From NCBI GenBank assembly GCA_963556255.1, contig OY744610.1, positions 12,639,977 through 12,703,976 of the forward strand: a stretch of 64,000 nucleotides of DNA. Reading direction: 5' to 3'. The notes beneath the pieces are model-generated. The model was not told the DNA's origin, searched no databases, and saw only the letters and a list, made by a program, of their open reading frames with translations. The position numbers and the translations under genes are program-made. The stretch is from Allolobophora icterica (lineage: Eukaryota; Annelida; Clitellata; Crassiclitellata; Lumbricidae). Each line of letters opens with the position of its first letter. Position 1 is the first letter of the stretch. Below are positions 26,000 through 38,939 of this stretch, piece by piece.

Positions 26000-26640
26000 A
26001 TTCCTCGAACACGCATATGCACACATACATGAAGTTGAAACACGCATACACACACACGTACACGGAGAGATACAAAGAGAGGTACAGGGAGCTGAAACAC
26101 GCATAAGCACACATACACGGAGAGGTACAAAGAGAGGTACAGGGAGCTGAAACACGCACACGCACACATACACGGAGAGGCACGGGGAGCTAAAACACGT
26201 ACACGGAGAGGCACGGGGAACTGAAACAAGCACACGCACACGTACACGGAAAGACATTAACACGGAGAGGCACGGGAAGCAGAAACACACATACGCACAC
26301 GTACAAAGAGAGTGTATCCTATACACACGCACACACGCAGAGACGTACAAAAGGTACATACGCGCGCACACACGCATACACACGCACGCGCGCAAAGAAC
26401 CTACCATATAATCATTAAAGCGTCAAACAGATCTCCATACGCATTCGATTAAAATTTCTCAACGTATAGGCTGCACACGCACACGCGTACCTCGTATATG
26501 CACGCGCCAACACGCACACACGTACAAAAAGGTACATACACGAGCACACGCATACACACGCACGCGTGCAAAGAACCTACCATTAAATCGCCAAACGACT
26601 TTCCACACGAATTCGATTAAAATGTCAAAGTACAACTTAT
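26000..26640. repeat. CAC-rich minisatellite and a 175-bp duplication
   Basis: 26,000-26,300 is a tandem array of about 40-bp units (GAGAGGTACAGGGAGCTGAAAC with ACACGCAC spacers). About 26,340-26,460 and 26,515-26,625 are diverged direct copies of one segment containing AAAGAACCTACCAT. The Cys/Val-rich - strand frames across it are artefacts. Confidence 0.75.
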
Positions 26641-27194
26641 AACGTTCGCACACGATTACGAGCCCCTACGGCATAGTCTTTATAATTCAGCCCATTGCTC
26701 CATTTTAATGACTTCTCTTTAAAATATTTAATGTACTGTAATAATTATATTTTAAATAAAATCATTTCTTCTAGCAATTTAAAATGTAATATTTGATTTT
26801 AGCGCGTATTATCGTTTGCACTCTTATGCGACTTACGCGTATGAACAATTTGCCAATGAGTAAGACGAGCTCTTTGGTCATTTCATTCGTAATATAGTTT
26901 CAAAATATATCGCTCTCATTCGTATGCCGTGTGCCGCACCCCACCTTCCCTTCACCCCACCCTCCCTTCACCCCATCCTTGACACTGCGAGAGGAAGGGA
27001 AGAGAGAGGGAGGGGAGGGAAGGGCGTTTGAAATTACAGTTACATTATATTTTAACATTCTAATCTAACTTTAAGGCGTATTATAATCTCGTGGAAAGTT
27101 CTATTCATTTGCGCATCATATTTTGCATCCGTATGCTGGTCAATTTGAATGAGTTTCATAAATCGCTCGAGTCTTTCTTTAAGACGTAGCTGGT

Positions 27195-27262
27195 CTGCGA
27201 ACGCTCCCGAGTAGGTATCTCGAAGTTGCGCTATATAAATTGTCAGAATGAATGAACGTACA
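27195..27262 (+). mobile_element. SINE/LINE 3' tail fragment
   Basis: The words CGCTCCCGAGTAGGTATCTC and AAGTTGCGCTATATAAATT match the shared SINE/LINE tail seen at 8,370-8,440. Only the tail survives. Confidence 0.5.
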
Positions 27263-28317
27263 ATGACGCGTATACGAATGAACGTACAAAGCGAATGAAA
27301 CAGGCCTACGCCGACGTTAAACTTTGCTAGACCTAATGGTTAATATTTCTAGGCGCGACTTAAACTGTTCGCTTTCCGATATTACCATTAATTATATTTC
27401 GTATACAAACGAATACGAAGGCGTTTACGCACAATTTCAAAGGCGATGATGTTTACTAATGTATACGATTCGGATGCGTATTTGGTGCGCTAAAAAAATT
27501 CATATTTTAAGCAATAGACTATGCAGTATGCATAGTAGAAATATACGCCATCCATTCTTTTACGCATCATCTCGTTCTCGGTTTACACGAGAATAAGTAA
27601 TACTACACGTTTATACGTTTATCTATAGCACTGAGCGTTAAGGAAAGTGCGCCACATAATCGATTTTGTTAGACTGCGCGTATGCGAGAACCGTATGCAG
27701 TCGATTGAGTTATACACGGGTGCGACATTAAAAGCTCAAACAGCTCTCCAATTCAAACAGCTCTCCTTACGAATTCAAACATCTCTCCTTACGAATTCAA
27801 ACAGATCTCCTTACGAATTCAATTAAAATTTCGTTCGAACGGATATAATTAAATCCCCTCGTGGCCATGGACATGGAAACCAGCTGCGACACTCTAACAA
27901 ACTCAGTCGAATTTCAAAATTCCTGTAAACGAATTAAATCCACACCAGAGCTGTTTCTCTAGCTTAGCCGAAGACGTAAAATCACAACTTTTCAATTGCA
28001 AACTTATAGGCTGGCAAAGTTATCGAGAGTTACATGTAGAATGAAAATTTGACTATGAAGCTTAACAGTCCATTAGTTTGCAAGCGCCATATATCAGCAT
28101 TTCAAAGGGCTCCATCCGCGACATGGTCTAGCAATCGCTTTGACACCCAAGGATTTACAATTAACCAATAGGAATACCAACGATATACACAATTAAATTT
28201 TGTTTGTATTTCAGAATTTCAAAGTGTCTGAAACAAGAATATTTGAAGTGGCAGATTCTAACGACAGTTTGGCTCTCGCATGCGTAGAAGGATTTGCAAT
28301 TAAGTTGTACACACGAG

Positions 28318-29618
28318 CAGTGTGATTCTCCTTACAGATTTTATTTTAGTTATAGTTACAGTTATAGTTAGTGATTTTTCATTTTAGTTATAGTTACAGT
28401 TATAGTTAGTATTATTTTTTAGTTATAGTTACAGTTATAGTTAATGATTTTTCATTTTAGTTATAGTTACAGTTATAGTTAGTATTATTTTTTAGTTATA
28501 GTTACTGGACTTTTATTTTAGTTAATTTTAGTTAGTACATATAGTTACAACCTGGTCCCTATGGGATCATCGTTTAATTATATCAACAAATTTTAGGCAG
28601 TTTTTGATATCCTCTGCTTGTCAACAACTGTCAAACATCCAAGGACCCCCTAACAAAATTATGTCAAAGAAAATGACACAAGCATTAGAAGGATTACCCC
28701 ACTCCAGAAAATTTCTATGACTCTAGCAAATGCAAAACACTGGAATTGCCGAGAAAAAAATATTGTTATTCAGATTTGAATTTATATTTAATGGCTACAG
28801 AAGGCCTACATGTGGAATCACTGTCTGTCAATAGTTAATGGATTTTTCCATTCAAAAATACAATCTCGTTTTCTTTAAAATGTGTAGGCTATTCAATTTG
28901 ATTTTTATTATGAACATTTCTAATTTGAACATCAACATAATAACTTTTTTTATTTAAAATCAAAACAAGTTTCTCACTCTTTAGTATTAACAACTGAAAG
29001 AAAAGTCATCTTTCCATCAAAAAGAAACTTGAAATATTTGATGTTTGAAAAGAACCCAGGATTTTCGCAAAGAAAATATGCAGCACAGTTTCTCATTTTA
29101 TATGGGAACAATAAAGAAGATAATTTAACACAAATTGAAGATCTTTAGAGTCATTTTGGCTACAAGATTAATATGACTACTAATTTTTGCGAATTTGCGC
29201 TATAGTCAACTTGGGTTGCAATCGCTATAGAAGCGTTTACACAACAAATATTGTTATTCAGATTTGAATTGATACTTAATGGCTAGAGTAGGCCTACATG
29301 ATTGTGGAATCATTAATAAAATGAGCGCATCGATATCTATATTTAGACTATAAATACCGATGAATGAGCCACAACTTCTGGGTTAATTCACAAATCCAAA
29401 ATCCTGGCGAACATAAGCTGTTCTCGTGTTTATCGATATTACACTTTTTATTTCATTAACGAAAATAGCAATGAGTTTTCGTTAGTGTTATTTTCGTTAT
29501 AGTTACAGTTATAGTTAATGATATTTTTTAGTTATAGTTATCGTTATCGTTAACGAAATCATTTTTTGTTCGTTAACGAGCATTTTCGTTATCGTTAACG
29601 TTAACGAGAATCACACTG
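28318..29618. mobile_element. hAT-like non-autonomous element, 1301 bp
   Basis: The ends are CAGTGTGATTCTC and GAGAATCACACTG, bordered by identical 8-bp duplications CACACGAG (28,310-28,317 and 29,619-29,626). Inside, both ends carry runs of AGTTATAGTTACAG-type repeat and CGTTAACG words that resemble the element at 23,351-24,296. The middle is AT-rich with no long frame, so it is non-autonomous. The perfect duplication suggests a fairly recent insertion. Confidence 0.85.
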
Positions 29619-30169
29619 CACACGAGCAAGCGTCAACCGTTTGATAGACAATTACAGAGCCCAGAGGTGACAAATATCGCGCTTTCAAATCATACGATCC
29701 AGTTGCACTATGGATCAATGTTGATTCAATTGCACGAATCTACCAGCAATAAAGCGGTTGAGCCCTTTGGCAAATTCATTAGAGCTAACAATTCAAACAG
29801 GTCTCCATACGAATTCAATTAAAATTTCTAAGCTCGTAGACATATAAATTAAATCTCCGTCAGTTTTTAGTTCCTGAGATTCCGGGAGGAGGGGGTAAGC
29901 GCCCAGGCTACGGAATACGTCGTCCGACTATAGGTTGTGACACGAGGGTAAATCAACCGTAATAGTAGGAGAAAAGATAAGTCACTATAATAATAGCAAT
30001 AATTATTGCTATTCTATTGTTATTCTCGTATCAGATTATGATCATCTCATATTATGATCTGAGATGAGAACGTCTACACTGACACTGTGATAATGCTCAA
30101 GTTGGTCGATGATCCCTACTAAGAGAAATTGTTTTTCAAGCGAAATTCAACAGGTCAAAGGTCATGCGG

Positions 30170-30276
30170 AGGATAATCACTCATTCACTCAGTCAGTCAT
30201 TCACTCAGTCAGTCATCCACTCCTTGGTTCATTCACTCAGTTGCTTACTGACTCACTCTCTCTCTCCGTCTCTCCG

Positions 30277-30372
<96 letters not shown>
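30170..30372. repeat. (TCACTCAG)n-like and (TC)n arrays
   Basis: A TCATTCACTCAGTCAG-type repeat leads into about 95 bp of pure (TC)n. The Ser/Leu-rich frames are artefacts. An ATC/ATT-rich stretch follows at 30,655-30,725. Confidence 0.9.
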
Positions 30373-30374
<2 letters not shown>

Positions 30375-31033
30375 ACTCACCAACAAGATGGAGATATTGG
30401 CTTGGTTTTAGAAATTAACGAGTGGATTTTTTAATGCTCTTTAATTTTGTTGTTCTAAATATTACTTTAAGATGTCTAGAAACTACAATTTGTTTTAATT
30501 AATTTCTGCTGAGTCAGATAAATGAGTTTAAATTTTCACGACAATTAAATTTTGAAAAACGTCCAACATAAGATGATTGCGTATCCTTTGTTTCCTTTGA
30601 CCTGAAACACGAAAAAGTTACTACTTTAATTGCTTGTTTTCATTAAATGCAGTATGTATCATTATCATTATTATTATTATCATCATCATCGTCTTCATCA
30701 TCGTCATCGTCACCGTCATTATAATTGTCACTAGGAGATTCACTAGTGTGTGGAGCTCATGCACATACGTTGAACCCAACCAACTGATTCCCGCAGACAG
30801 TTGATAGATAACATCACGTCCAGAGTCTCAGGATCAAGTTTCATCGATGGCTAGGAACAACGACACGTGAAAGCGCTCGCAGTCACTCAACAGTGGAAGT
30901 TGACGTAAGTCCGGCTATTCGTTGAGGCGTCAGGTGCAAGTAGAACCGATATTCATCTCGAGTATATTATAGAAATTTGCGTAATATCGAAGACGCTACT
31001 TAAAAGCACAGCGCAGAACGACAACTTACTCAC

Positions 31034-31161
31034 GACTGGTGCATCATGTCATAGGGATTCTCCATAGATCTAAAGTGGCCGTTGAAGTCCGGTTGCCTGA
31101 TGACCAGGGATTGAAGGGGCAGACGAAATGCTAAAGCGGATTCAGACCGGGGAGAGCATGA
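31034..31161 (-). CDS. Candidate host exon (weak)
   Basis: On the - strand a pyrimidine-rich acceptor (ATCTTCCAG) precedes 128 open bases, and a GTGAGTAAG donor follows. The frame encodes a non-repetitive peptide beginning SCSPRSESALAFRLPLQ. I recognise no domain. It does not share phase with the candidate at 35,384-35,491, so I cannot join the two. Splice signals alone are weak evidence. Confidence 0.2.
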
Positions 31162-31239
31162 CTGGAAGATGGAAGACAGGATGTATCTGGGTCTGTATTC
31201 TAAAAGAGGTGGTGACACTTTAGTTTGGAGTATAAAGAA

Positions 31240-32569
31240 AGCCTGAGGGAGAAAGAGTAGGGTGAGGTAGATGGTGATGTGTGAGCGACGACCTGGAAAT
31301 TTGCGGAATTCGAGATACTCTTATCGTAATCCAAAGCGAGAAATTGTCATTTTATAGGCGGACCTTATAATTATATATAATATACGTGCATGTATGCTGG
31401 GATCATAAATGTTTTGTTTATCTTAATTAATGGAACAGAGGAATTTATTATAAGCGGCACGATAATAGCAGATGTACTGAATTTAGATGTGAGACCAAAC
31501 GGAAAGTTACTGGCTAACTATGCATTCGGAAATTATATTGACTTGATAATAATGGTAATGGCATCAGCAGCCAATGAAATCGACTGGAACGACTCTTAGA
31601 AAATTAGTTTTAGTGTCGACAAGAAACGGTCGTGGTGAAATGATGTTTTGAAACGCAAGACACGAAGATAATTTCTAATAAATCCTCATAATATATAGGC
31701 GTTGAAAGTACTTTAACTCGAACACATGGTTAAGCAGGAAGTTTGAGAACTTTCGAAAGCTACACTAGTAAGACTGACAACGATATTAAACGAATTATAT
31801 CGGTCGTGTTTCATCGGTAAAGTGATTTCGGGATCGTAGGTAAACTCTGTTTTGGCTTTAACTACATGTATGGAGTTGTCTACTGTCGAACAAGCAGATA
31901 GTTGAAGACTAGCCAAAATGGGTTTATCTACTTCCGTAACTGCGTTATCTCGCGTGTCTACATTCGATTTCTGCTCCACGTCAAAGGAAGGATTAGGCTA
32001 TACTTGCTTTCGACCTAAGAAAGACACACGAACTGAGGGAGAAAGACATTTCAAGAAGAATCCGAATGTCTTTCTACGATTTCCTTCAACTACAGTAGGC
32101 CTATCGCAATTGATCCTATTAGAGTTAGCTGGAAACTCTAGCAGCAGTAAGTACTTTAGTACATAATGCGTCCATAGTTGGAAAATCCCGTAATTCCATT
32201 CATACAAATCATTGAAGATTCATACGATAGAAAATCTCGTTAGTAGGCCTATACCATTAATTTTAATTGCAAGCGTAGTAGGTCACGTAAGACGAAATTC
32301 AAGGAAAGACCATTCACTGACAGGAATGTGGCTTAGACGTTCCGTATTATTTTGCTCAACTGCATATTCACAATTGGCTTTTGTTTGTTTTTCATACTTT
32401 TACAAATTGAAAATAAACTGATCTCGAAACATGTATAAAATCAAACGAAGCGGAAATTTAGAATCCTTTAGCTACCCTGTGCAATGGATACTTAAAAGCC
32501 GCCATATCAAGTATTCTCGCGTTCACATTCACACTCGCACTCATAAAAAAATTACATGAATAGATACAT

Positions 32570-32613
<44 letters not shown>

Positions 32614-33110
32614 GTGTGTCTTAAAATTATTACGGTGTGTCTTACAATTTAAGTTTCAAAATTAATATCGGCCAGATTGTTTTTGTGTTTCACCTTGAGA
32701 AACACTAACATTTTGGCCTCCCAAATAATATGAAAATCGTAATAGATTTGAATTAGAACTTGCGCAAAGCCCCGGAAGAATTGTCACATAGAAAACAATG
32801 TGATGCATTGTAATTTTCAAAGATCCAAACAATTTCAACACTTAAACATAAAAATAAGGGGAAAGTAAAAAAGAACTCAGCTAGGCTATTTGACATTTAT
32901 TTATTTCCTTTAGAGCTTTTGGGAATTTGTTTCGATGGTACTCGACCATTTGCAGATCAAATTGCTACTCTTCCTCATTTCGGAACAGGGTTTCATTGAA
33001 GGACTGCATAAGCTACTCCTTTCTCCGCCGTACGGTTCATCACTCTTAAAACGGATACGATGTCTCTTGCCTCACTGTATACGTTTGTTCTGACACTCAA
33101 TGTTGTGGGT
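31240..33110. other. No supported gene
   Basis: AT-rich sequence with a (TA)n run at about 32,575-32,610. The short frames here have no recognisable motif. Confidence 0.45.
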
Positions 33111-33115
33111 CTCGA

Positions 33116-33430
33116 TCAAGAAAAGCGTAATCCAGCTAGGATCTGGAAAAGTTTGGTAGAAGAAATAGTGAAAAAATCGGGTAATGCTTTTGTAGGTGGG
33201 TCATGTCTATGAGGAAGTCTCTTTGGGGTTCGTCGGATCCCTGATTGTTGCGCATGCTGTAGAGTGTAGACAATGCGCTGCTTTTCGTCGACGGTGACTA
33301 AGTCGTCGAAAAGACTGAGGCCAATCAGAGCCTCAGAAAAAACCAAAGGTGTCGAGAAAATGCAGTTGGAGCGACCGTTGAGAATTCTTTATCTGGGTAA
33401 ATATGGATTCCCTTCAACAATTGAAGATCG
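33116..33430 (-). pseudogene. Unidentified relic frame, possibly transposon-derived
   Basis: The - strand frame at 33,116-33,346 and a second frame just upstream (about 33,350-33,430, with FSRHLWFFLR) run on from each other across a shift. The SRHLW... ALIGLSLFDD pattern recalls proteins of mobile elements in invertebrates, but I cannot name the family. It is broken by the shift. Confidence 0.3.
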
Positions 33431-34663
33431 TTCCTTGGGGCTTCAATGAGTGACGTACAGCTGAACCAGTACTTCACGTGGATCGAAAGATTCACAAGCC
33501 TCAGCTGCTCTGGTTGAATGGTTGTGTTTCCTTGCTCAATGGTTCTCAGAAGAACTAACGATCAACCCACCAGCTGGTGTTACATCTAGATTGGATGCAG
33601 CGAGAGCAGATAAAAGGCTGCGACCTCACAGATAACTACAGAGATTGTTCCTTTGCCGCGCTTTGGTGACCCAGCAGGCGTTGAAGATTCTGGATCTCTT
33701 TCTGAGCTATTTGATGACGTCTCTTCCTCAGATGACGTTTCCAACAGAGAAACCTCTGTCGCTACAATTGTTCCTCACGCTCTGCAACTTCTGCTGATCC
33801 TGCCAGCGTTCTGTCTAATTGTTTCGCGATTGCAAGTGTGACAGTACATCAGTGCCTGCAGTCGAACCATGTCGTTCTTTCTCATGCTGTACTTTGAAAA
33901 CTGCCGATCCTCTTCTGTCTTGCCTGTAGCTATGGCATCTTGCATAGGCGCTCGTGAATAGGCTAGTGCCTTGCGCATGGTCTTCGAGTGGCGCTTTAGA
34001 AGTTTGAAGGTTACGATTACGATACGATTACAAGGCACAACATTAAAGAGTTCCTGCAGGGAATCCTTGAAGCATCGCGCTTTTGCTTTTCGATTTCAGG
34101 TTTCCTCGAAATATATTTTGGGAGATTTTGCCATTCCTAGCGAAGACGCCGTAGATTATCCCAAACATTATCCCTATCCCTCGTTGGAATCCGTGACCTT
34201 CCCAAAATAGAGGTGTCATACGACCGTTTCTTTAACGCTGTCATCCAGATTCTAATTCCATTTGTATGGAAATGGAACAACACCCTGAAACCTCTCCTCG
34301 TGTAGGTATCTTTGCATAACTGAAGTAATCTTCAGTAGTGCCAATTAACCAAATTTCAGTTTTTTCCAGTCAATTTTACCATCTCACATGCGAACTGATA
34401 CAATAATCTAACGTAATAATTAAAAACTATAAGAAGAAGATCGAAACCACGAAGAACTGACATCGTGATATCACAATATTCCCCCAAAACCGGGAAAATC
34501 ATAGGGTTCCTAATTTCGGTCGACTTGCGCCAGTCTAAATGCTTAGCTATCAAGATAAAATTTCGGATATAGGCCTAGAGCTCATACGTGTTCTGGCATG
34601 ATAAATCGACCTGTCCGTAAAAACGTTTTCATTTGAAAATATCATATTCACCATAAAACACCC

Positions 34664-34722
34664 TAATATATATATATATTTATTTATTTATATATATATA
34701 TTTATTTATTTATTTATTATAT
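34664..34722. repeat. (TA/TTTA)n microsatellite
   Basis: Alternating TATATA and TTTATTTA runs. Confidence 0.9.
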
Positions 34723-34849
34723 TACAAAAGTGTTTACGTACATACATCACGGCGGCGTATCAGTTTTGCAGTAACCTAAGCAGAAATATGGAGATATGTG
34801 AGCAGAGGCTGAACAAAAGAATTATTCAACAGCAAATAATTAGATCATC

Positions 34850-35315
34850 AGATAATCATCATCATCGTTATCACCATTATAATCATCATCGTCGTTTTTG
34901 TTGTCATCATCATCATCATCATCACCATCATAATCATCATCATCGTTTTATCATTATCATCACAGGCATTATCATCATCATAATCGTCATCATCATCATC
35001 TCGTCGTAGTTTTGTCATTATCGTCATCATCATCATCGTCTCCGTTGTCATTATCCTTGTCATCATAATCATCTTTTTCAGCATAAACTTCGTCAATATC
35101 AGCGCTATCATCATCATCATCATTATCATCATCATAGTCATTATTATCATCGTCATCATCATCATTAACATCATCGTCATCATCATAAACATCATCATCG
35201 TCTTTGCTATCATCATCCTTAGTCGTCGTCATCACCAAGATCATCACCTTCATCATTAGCAACACCGTCATCATCAACATCATTAATACCATCATCATCA
35301 TCATCCTCATCGTGT
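34850..35315. repeat. (ATC)n array
   Basis: About 460 bp of imperfect ATC/GTC trinucleotide repeat. The His/Asp/Met-rich frames are artefacts. Confidence 0.9.
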
Positions 35316-35383
35316 ATTCCCCCCTTCACCATCAAAATTCTTAAGAATGACATGAGGAATTTGCGCGTAATGATTAAACTTAC

Positions 35384-35491
35384 ACCCTTGCTCACAGTTC
35401 CCGAAGTTGTCGCAAACGTTCACACAAGTTAGGGTGTATCCAGCTCTGCAGGGCTCTCCTGGTAGAGGAACGTAGATGGGTTCCATTATCG
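35384..35491 (-). CDS. Candidate exon for a small Cys-rich domain (weak)
   Basis: On the - strand the exon runs from an acceptor (CTTAATTCAG) to a GTAAGT donor. It is 108 bases long and phase 1-1, the usual form of a shufflable extracellular domain. The peptide has five Cys in a CRAGYTLTCVNVCDNFGNCE pattern, so it could be part of a secreted disulphide-rich protein. No neighbouring exon can be linked to it. The family is not recognised. Confidence 0.3.
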
Positions 35492-35599
35492 CTGAATTAA
35501 GTAGGAAGGACTGTATAATTATTAATGTTAGTAATTATCATTATTGTAATTGTCATTGCTATTGTCATTTACGCTTTTATTTTATGTTATTTGGTTTTT

Positions 35600-36830
35600 T
35601 AAATGCTGAGCGAGTATCTTAGAAGAATTGAAGATTATAAGGCGTCATGCCAGGCAATGTTACCAAATATTTCCACGGTCTCCAAGACAGTCCATAGCGC
35701 TTCGAAGGCAGAGAGAGGGGCAATCAAAAGTGCAGACTTTTTGGTTTCTGTCTGTGAGAAAAACCCTAGAGGGTTTTGATCGTGCTCGACCACCTCACAC
35801 TTGGACCGGTTGTAAGGTATCAGCTCCAAGCATTTGCACTCTAGCAGTGTCACGTCACCAGCGATTATCTGGGCGCTACCGCCCAGGTTGAGGTCATGCA
35901 AGTAATCAAGTGTGAGGGGGATAACAGTTCAGTCAAAAATAGGTTGTAGTGGGAGGCAGAATAACAATGGGCCTACAGCGTCTTCCTGCTACGGGCTGAC
36001 CTGAAATGTGATGGCTCAGAATAAGCCAGATGGCAGAATGGAGCCAGTTCCGGAAGGATTGTGTGGATGGAGTGCAGCATCTGATCCTCTAAAGAGAGTT
36101 GAAAGGATTGGAAATGTCCAATTTTACCAAGATTGACCCACGCTCATATCCTTGAGAAGGCAGCTGTATTCACCTCAAAAACCACCCCGGCATGCCCACA
36201 CCCACCTGCCGAGGAGATAAGTGTGCCACGACCCTTGGAACGGCATAGACATTGGCGTATTTTGTCACTAACATGCGCCAAAAATAGCCAATAACTATAG
36301 GACGCGGACCGCCTGTCAGAGCTCTTTCGAAGTGCAAACAGGGTTCTTCCGAAAAGTGAAGCGTGATCCAGATGAGGGCAGGTTCCGTCCAAGAGGAAAT
36401 TTATCAAGGCCTAATTGCTAGGAGCAGTTCGGGCCCCGATTCTGCACAGCCGACCAATTCTAGGACCTGTTGGGGCGAAGACCACCTGGACTCCAAGAAG
36501 GTCTGAATGCAATCCACTATCTTCGCCCTTGGTGTCGAAAGGGATTGTTAACGGAATGAAAATGAACTGATTGGCAGTCCAGTGGGTGCAAGATGCTTCA
36601 GACGGAGCTCACCCAACTCCGCCTCGTTGATAGAGATGGGCTTTTCTTCCGAGAATGGAATCCACGCAGCCGCTCTTATGCTGCCGTCTTTCAGCCTTGC
36701 TGCCACTGATGCTGTCATTACCTGCTCTTTATTAGGACCAACCGCCCGACCACATCCAAACCATGGTAACATTGAGGAGCAAAGGTATAATATGCTCTTC
36801 AGAGGTGCAGTGGTGAAAATTCCCACACGC
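35600..36830 (-). pseudogene. LINE fragment: N-terminal and RT segments
   Basis: 5' to 3' on the - strand, the frame at 36,548-36,826 has the VAARLKDGSIRAAAW block found upstream of the reverse transcriptase in this LINE family. The frame at 35,635-35,901 has NRSKCEVV, matching NSAKCELI of the copy at 38,349-38,624. Stops and shifts interrupt it. The family is the one whose C-terminus has Cys/His and PDG motifs (see 37,446-38,624). Confidence 0.55.
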
Positions 36831-37376
36831 TTACCTTGATCCTAGATGTGAGATTGTGACCTTCAGCGACTCTAGCAGGCTGTGACACCGTGAAGGGCCC
36901 AAAGGAAAGGAGTAGCTCTCCACTCGGCAAAACTCCACCAGACCTTTTGCCGTCAGATCTAGAGAGGCCACTATGCTCTTGATGGCCTGTAATTTGGCTC
37001 TTGTGAAAGCTCGTCATATCGCGTCCTTGAACCTGCATTGTCATTGCTGACTTCCCGCTCCTTTGATGCAACACCGCCACTGCTCCAACTCTGGCAGTGC
37101 CAGTCCCAAGCCTCGATAAAGGAGGAGGGCGACGCTAATCATCTTTGTTGTAAAACAGCGTCGTTAAACAGCAACTAACCATCCTTTGATGCAAGAAAAT
37201 CTGTGATAGCCATTGGTTCTACTATGGCTATGTACATGCATGTTTTCATATAACGTAATACCCAACCGGATGCCGGATGCTATTCTTAGTACTTCTTCTG
37301 ACATCCGTAATCCTGCTGTTGTTATGAGAAGTGCATGAAACCAGCATCCTGAATCTGGTGATTGCATGGTTAACAA
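36799..37376 (-). pseudogene. LINE fragment: C-terminal domain, second copy
   Basis: The frame at 37,164-37,376 (ITTAGLRMSEEVLRIASGIR) aligns with the C-terminal domain of the neighbouring copy, and 36,799-37,080 holds a degenerate SRSDGKRSGG block where the other copy has GKKPDG. Shifted and truncated. Confidence 0.55.
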
Positions 37377-37445
37377 TCTCGCTTTAACAGCGGAACAAAG
37401 ACATGAGTATGAATGAGCGCGTTGTATTTTGTGTTCTTTCTGCTG

Positions 37446-38624
37446 TCAGCAAGCTCGGCAGCCACTCCGGCTTGTAGGGCCGTAATGAGTAAGATACCGC
37501 GAGCGTGTCCACAACCGTGGCGTCCCACACCAGACTCCGACCACCCTCCATGGGACAAGGGTTATGCCGTCCGGTTTTTTGCCATCCGCGCAGAAAAGGC
37601 CTTTTGGTTTCTTGACTGCGAGAAAACCAACTTTTGTTAGGTAGCGGCAGATCAGGTCGTTAAGGGCGGCATGGCGGGCCAATCGTCCGCAGCCAAGAGT
37701 ACATGATAGGCCGTGTGTACCTCTAGCAGTGACCAATGCACCGCAGGCGCATGTATGTGATTCGCAGATGTTTGCTCCCAGACGTAGGCCAACCGCCAAT
37801 CTGATCGCTTCGTCGCTCATCCTTAGTCCGCAAGATGTAATCGGTAAACAATGAAGCCAGTCGCTGGCGTGTTGGGCGGAAACGGCTCTCAGTCGGGCCT
37901 GTGCTTCCGTCTCCGTTAGTGCACGCACGATTTAGCTCCTGGAGCGACTGTTGAAGGAGCGGTCTGTCCTATTTGGATTGAATATGCATTGGGAAGTCGT
38001 CATCGATTGTAATGCCTGTTTACCGCATGCCACTGCAAAGATGACGTCGCGAAATGCAAGTCGGGCTGGAGGGCGGTCCCACCTTGGACGTTTGACTGGA
38101 GAGCGAGGGTGCCCGCGGCTGATGCCAAAACGGCGAAGAGTGCCGGCGACGACACCCTTCGTATGCCCAGACCGCCCAGGTCGATGGGTAGAGTGGTCTG
38201 CAGCCACTGAGGTTCAGTGAAGGTGATGTTGAGAATGTCTTCCGGACCTTTCCGCAGGATGTGGTCATAGTCTATCAAGCGGGGATGATTCGCACATGGC
38301 GTTCAATGGAGTGTGTGTAGTAATTTAGGAGTGCCTAGAGAGGTTCTTTTAATTAGCAGAGCGTCTTGCCACGTTATTGAGCATAGTCTGTTTAAAGCCC
38401 TGTCCAGCTCCTTCACCCAGGTCTCTAGGGCCCGTCTGAAGGGCCAGTTCCGTGGAAAGTGGTGCTCCTAAGAGCACTGCCGATTCCCGGGCCGTGTGCG
38501 TAAATTGGCTGAAAGTTTCTTGTTGGAACCGTTGGTAGTCTCCTGCTATCAATTCGCATTTTGCGCTGTTGAAGCTTAGGCCCAGTCTCCAAAAGTTATT
38601 ACTATTATTATTTTTAATTATCAT
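37446..38624 (-). pseudogene. LINE with C-terminal zinc/endonuclease-like domain, truncated
   Basis: Three - strand frames in order give the RT thumb (LSFNSAKCELIAGDY), then TEPQWLQTTLPIDLGGLGIR, then a C-terminal domain at 37,446-37,928. That domain has CACGAL...THGLSC, RHAALNDLICR and DGKKPDGITLVPW. The Cys/His cluster followed by a PDG motif recalls restriction-like endonuclease domains of some LINEs, an inference from the motif only. Frameshifts separate the three parts. Confidence 0.7.
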
Positions 38625-38652
38625 TATTATTTTTATTATTATTTTTAATTAC

Positions 38653-38729
<77 letters not shown>

Positions 38730-38776
38730 TTATTTTTATATTATTATTATTATTATTATATTATAATTATTATTAC

Positions 38777-38850
<74 letters not shown>

Positions 38851-38935
38851 GGCCTATTATTATTAATATTATTATTTATTTATTTATTTATTTTATTATT
38901 ATTACATCTATTATTTTTTTTATCGTTATTGTTTT
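38595..38935. repeat. (ATT)n array
   Basis: About 340 bp of imperfect ATT repeat abutting the 5' truncation of the LINE copy at 37,446-38,624. Confidence 0.95.
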
Positions 38936-38939
38936 ACTG

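Noticed and set aside
25865..26407. 180-aa Cys/Val-rich - strand protein
   Set aside because: It spans the LINE 3' end and a CAC-rich minisatellite; the Cys pattern comes from the repeat.
30109..30418. Ser/Leu-rich frames
   Set aside because: Translation of the (TC)n array.
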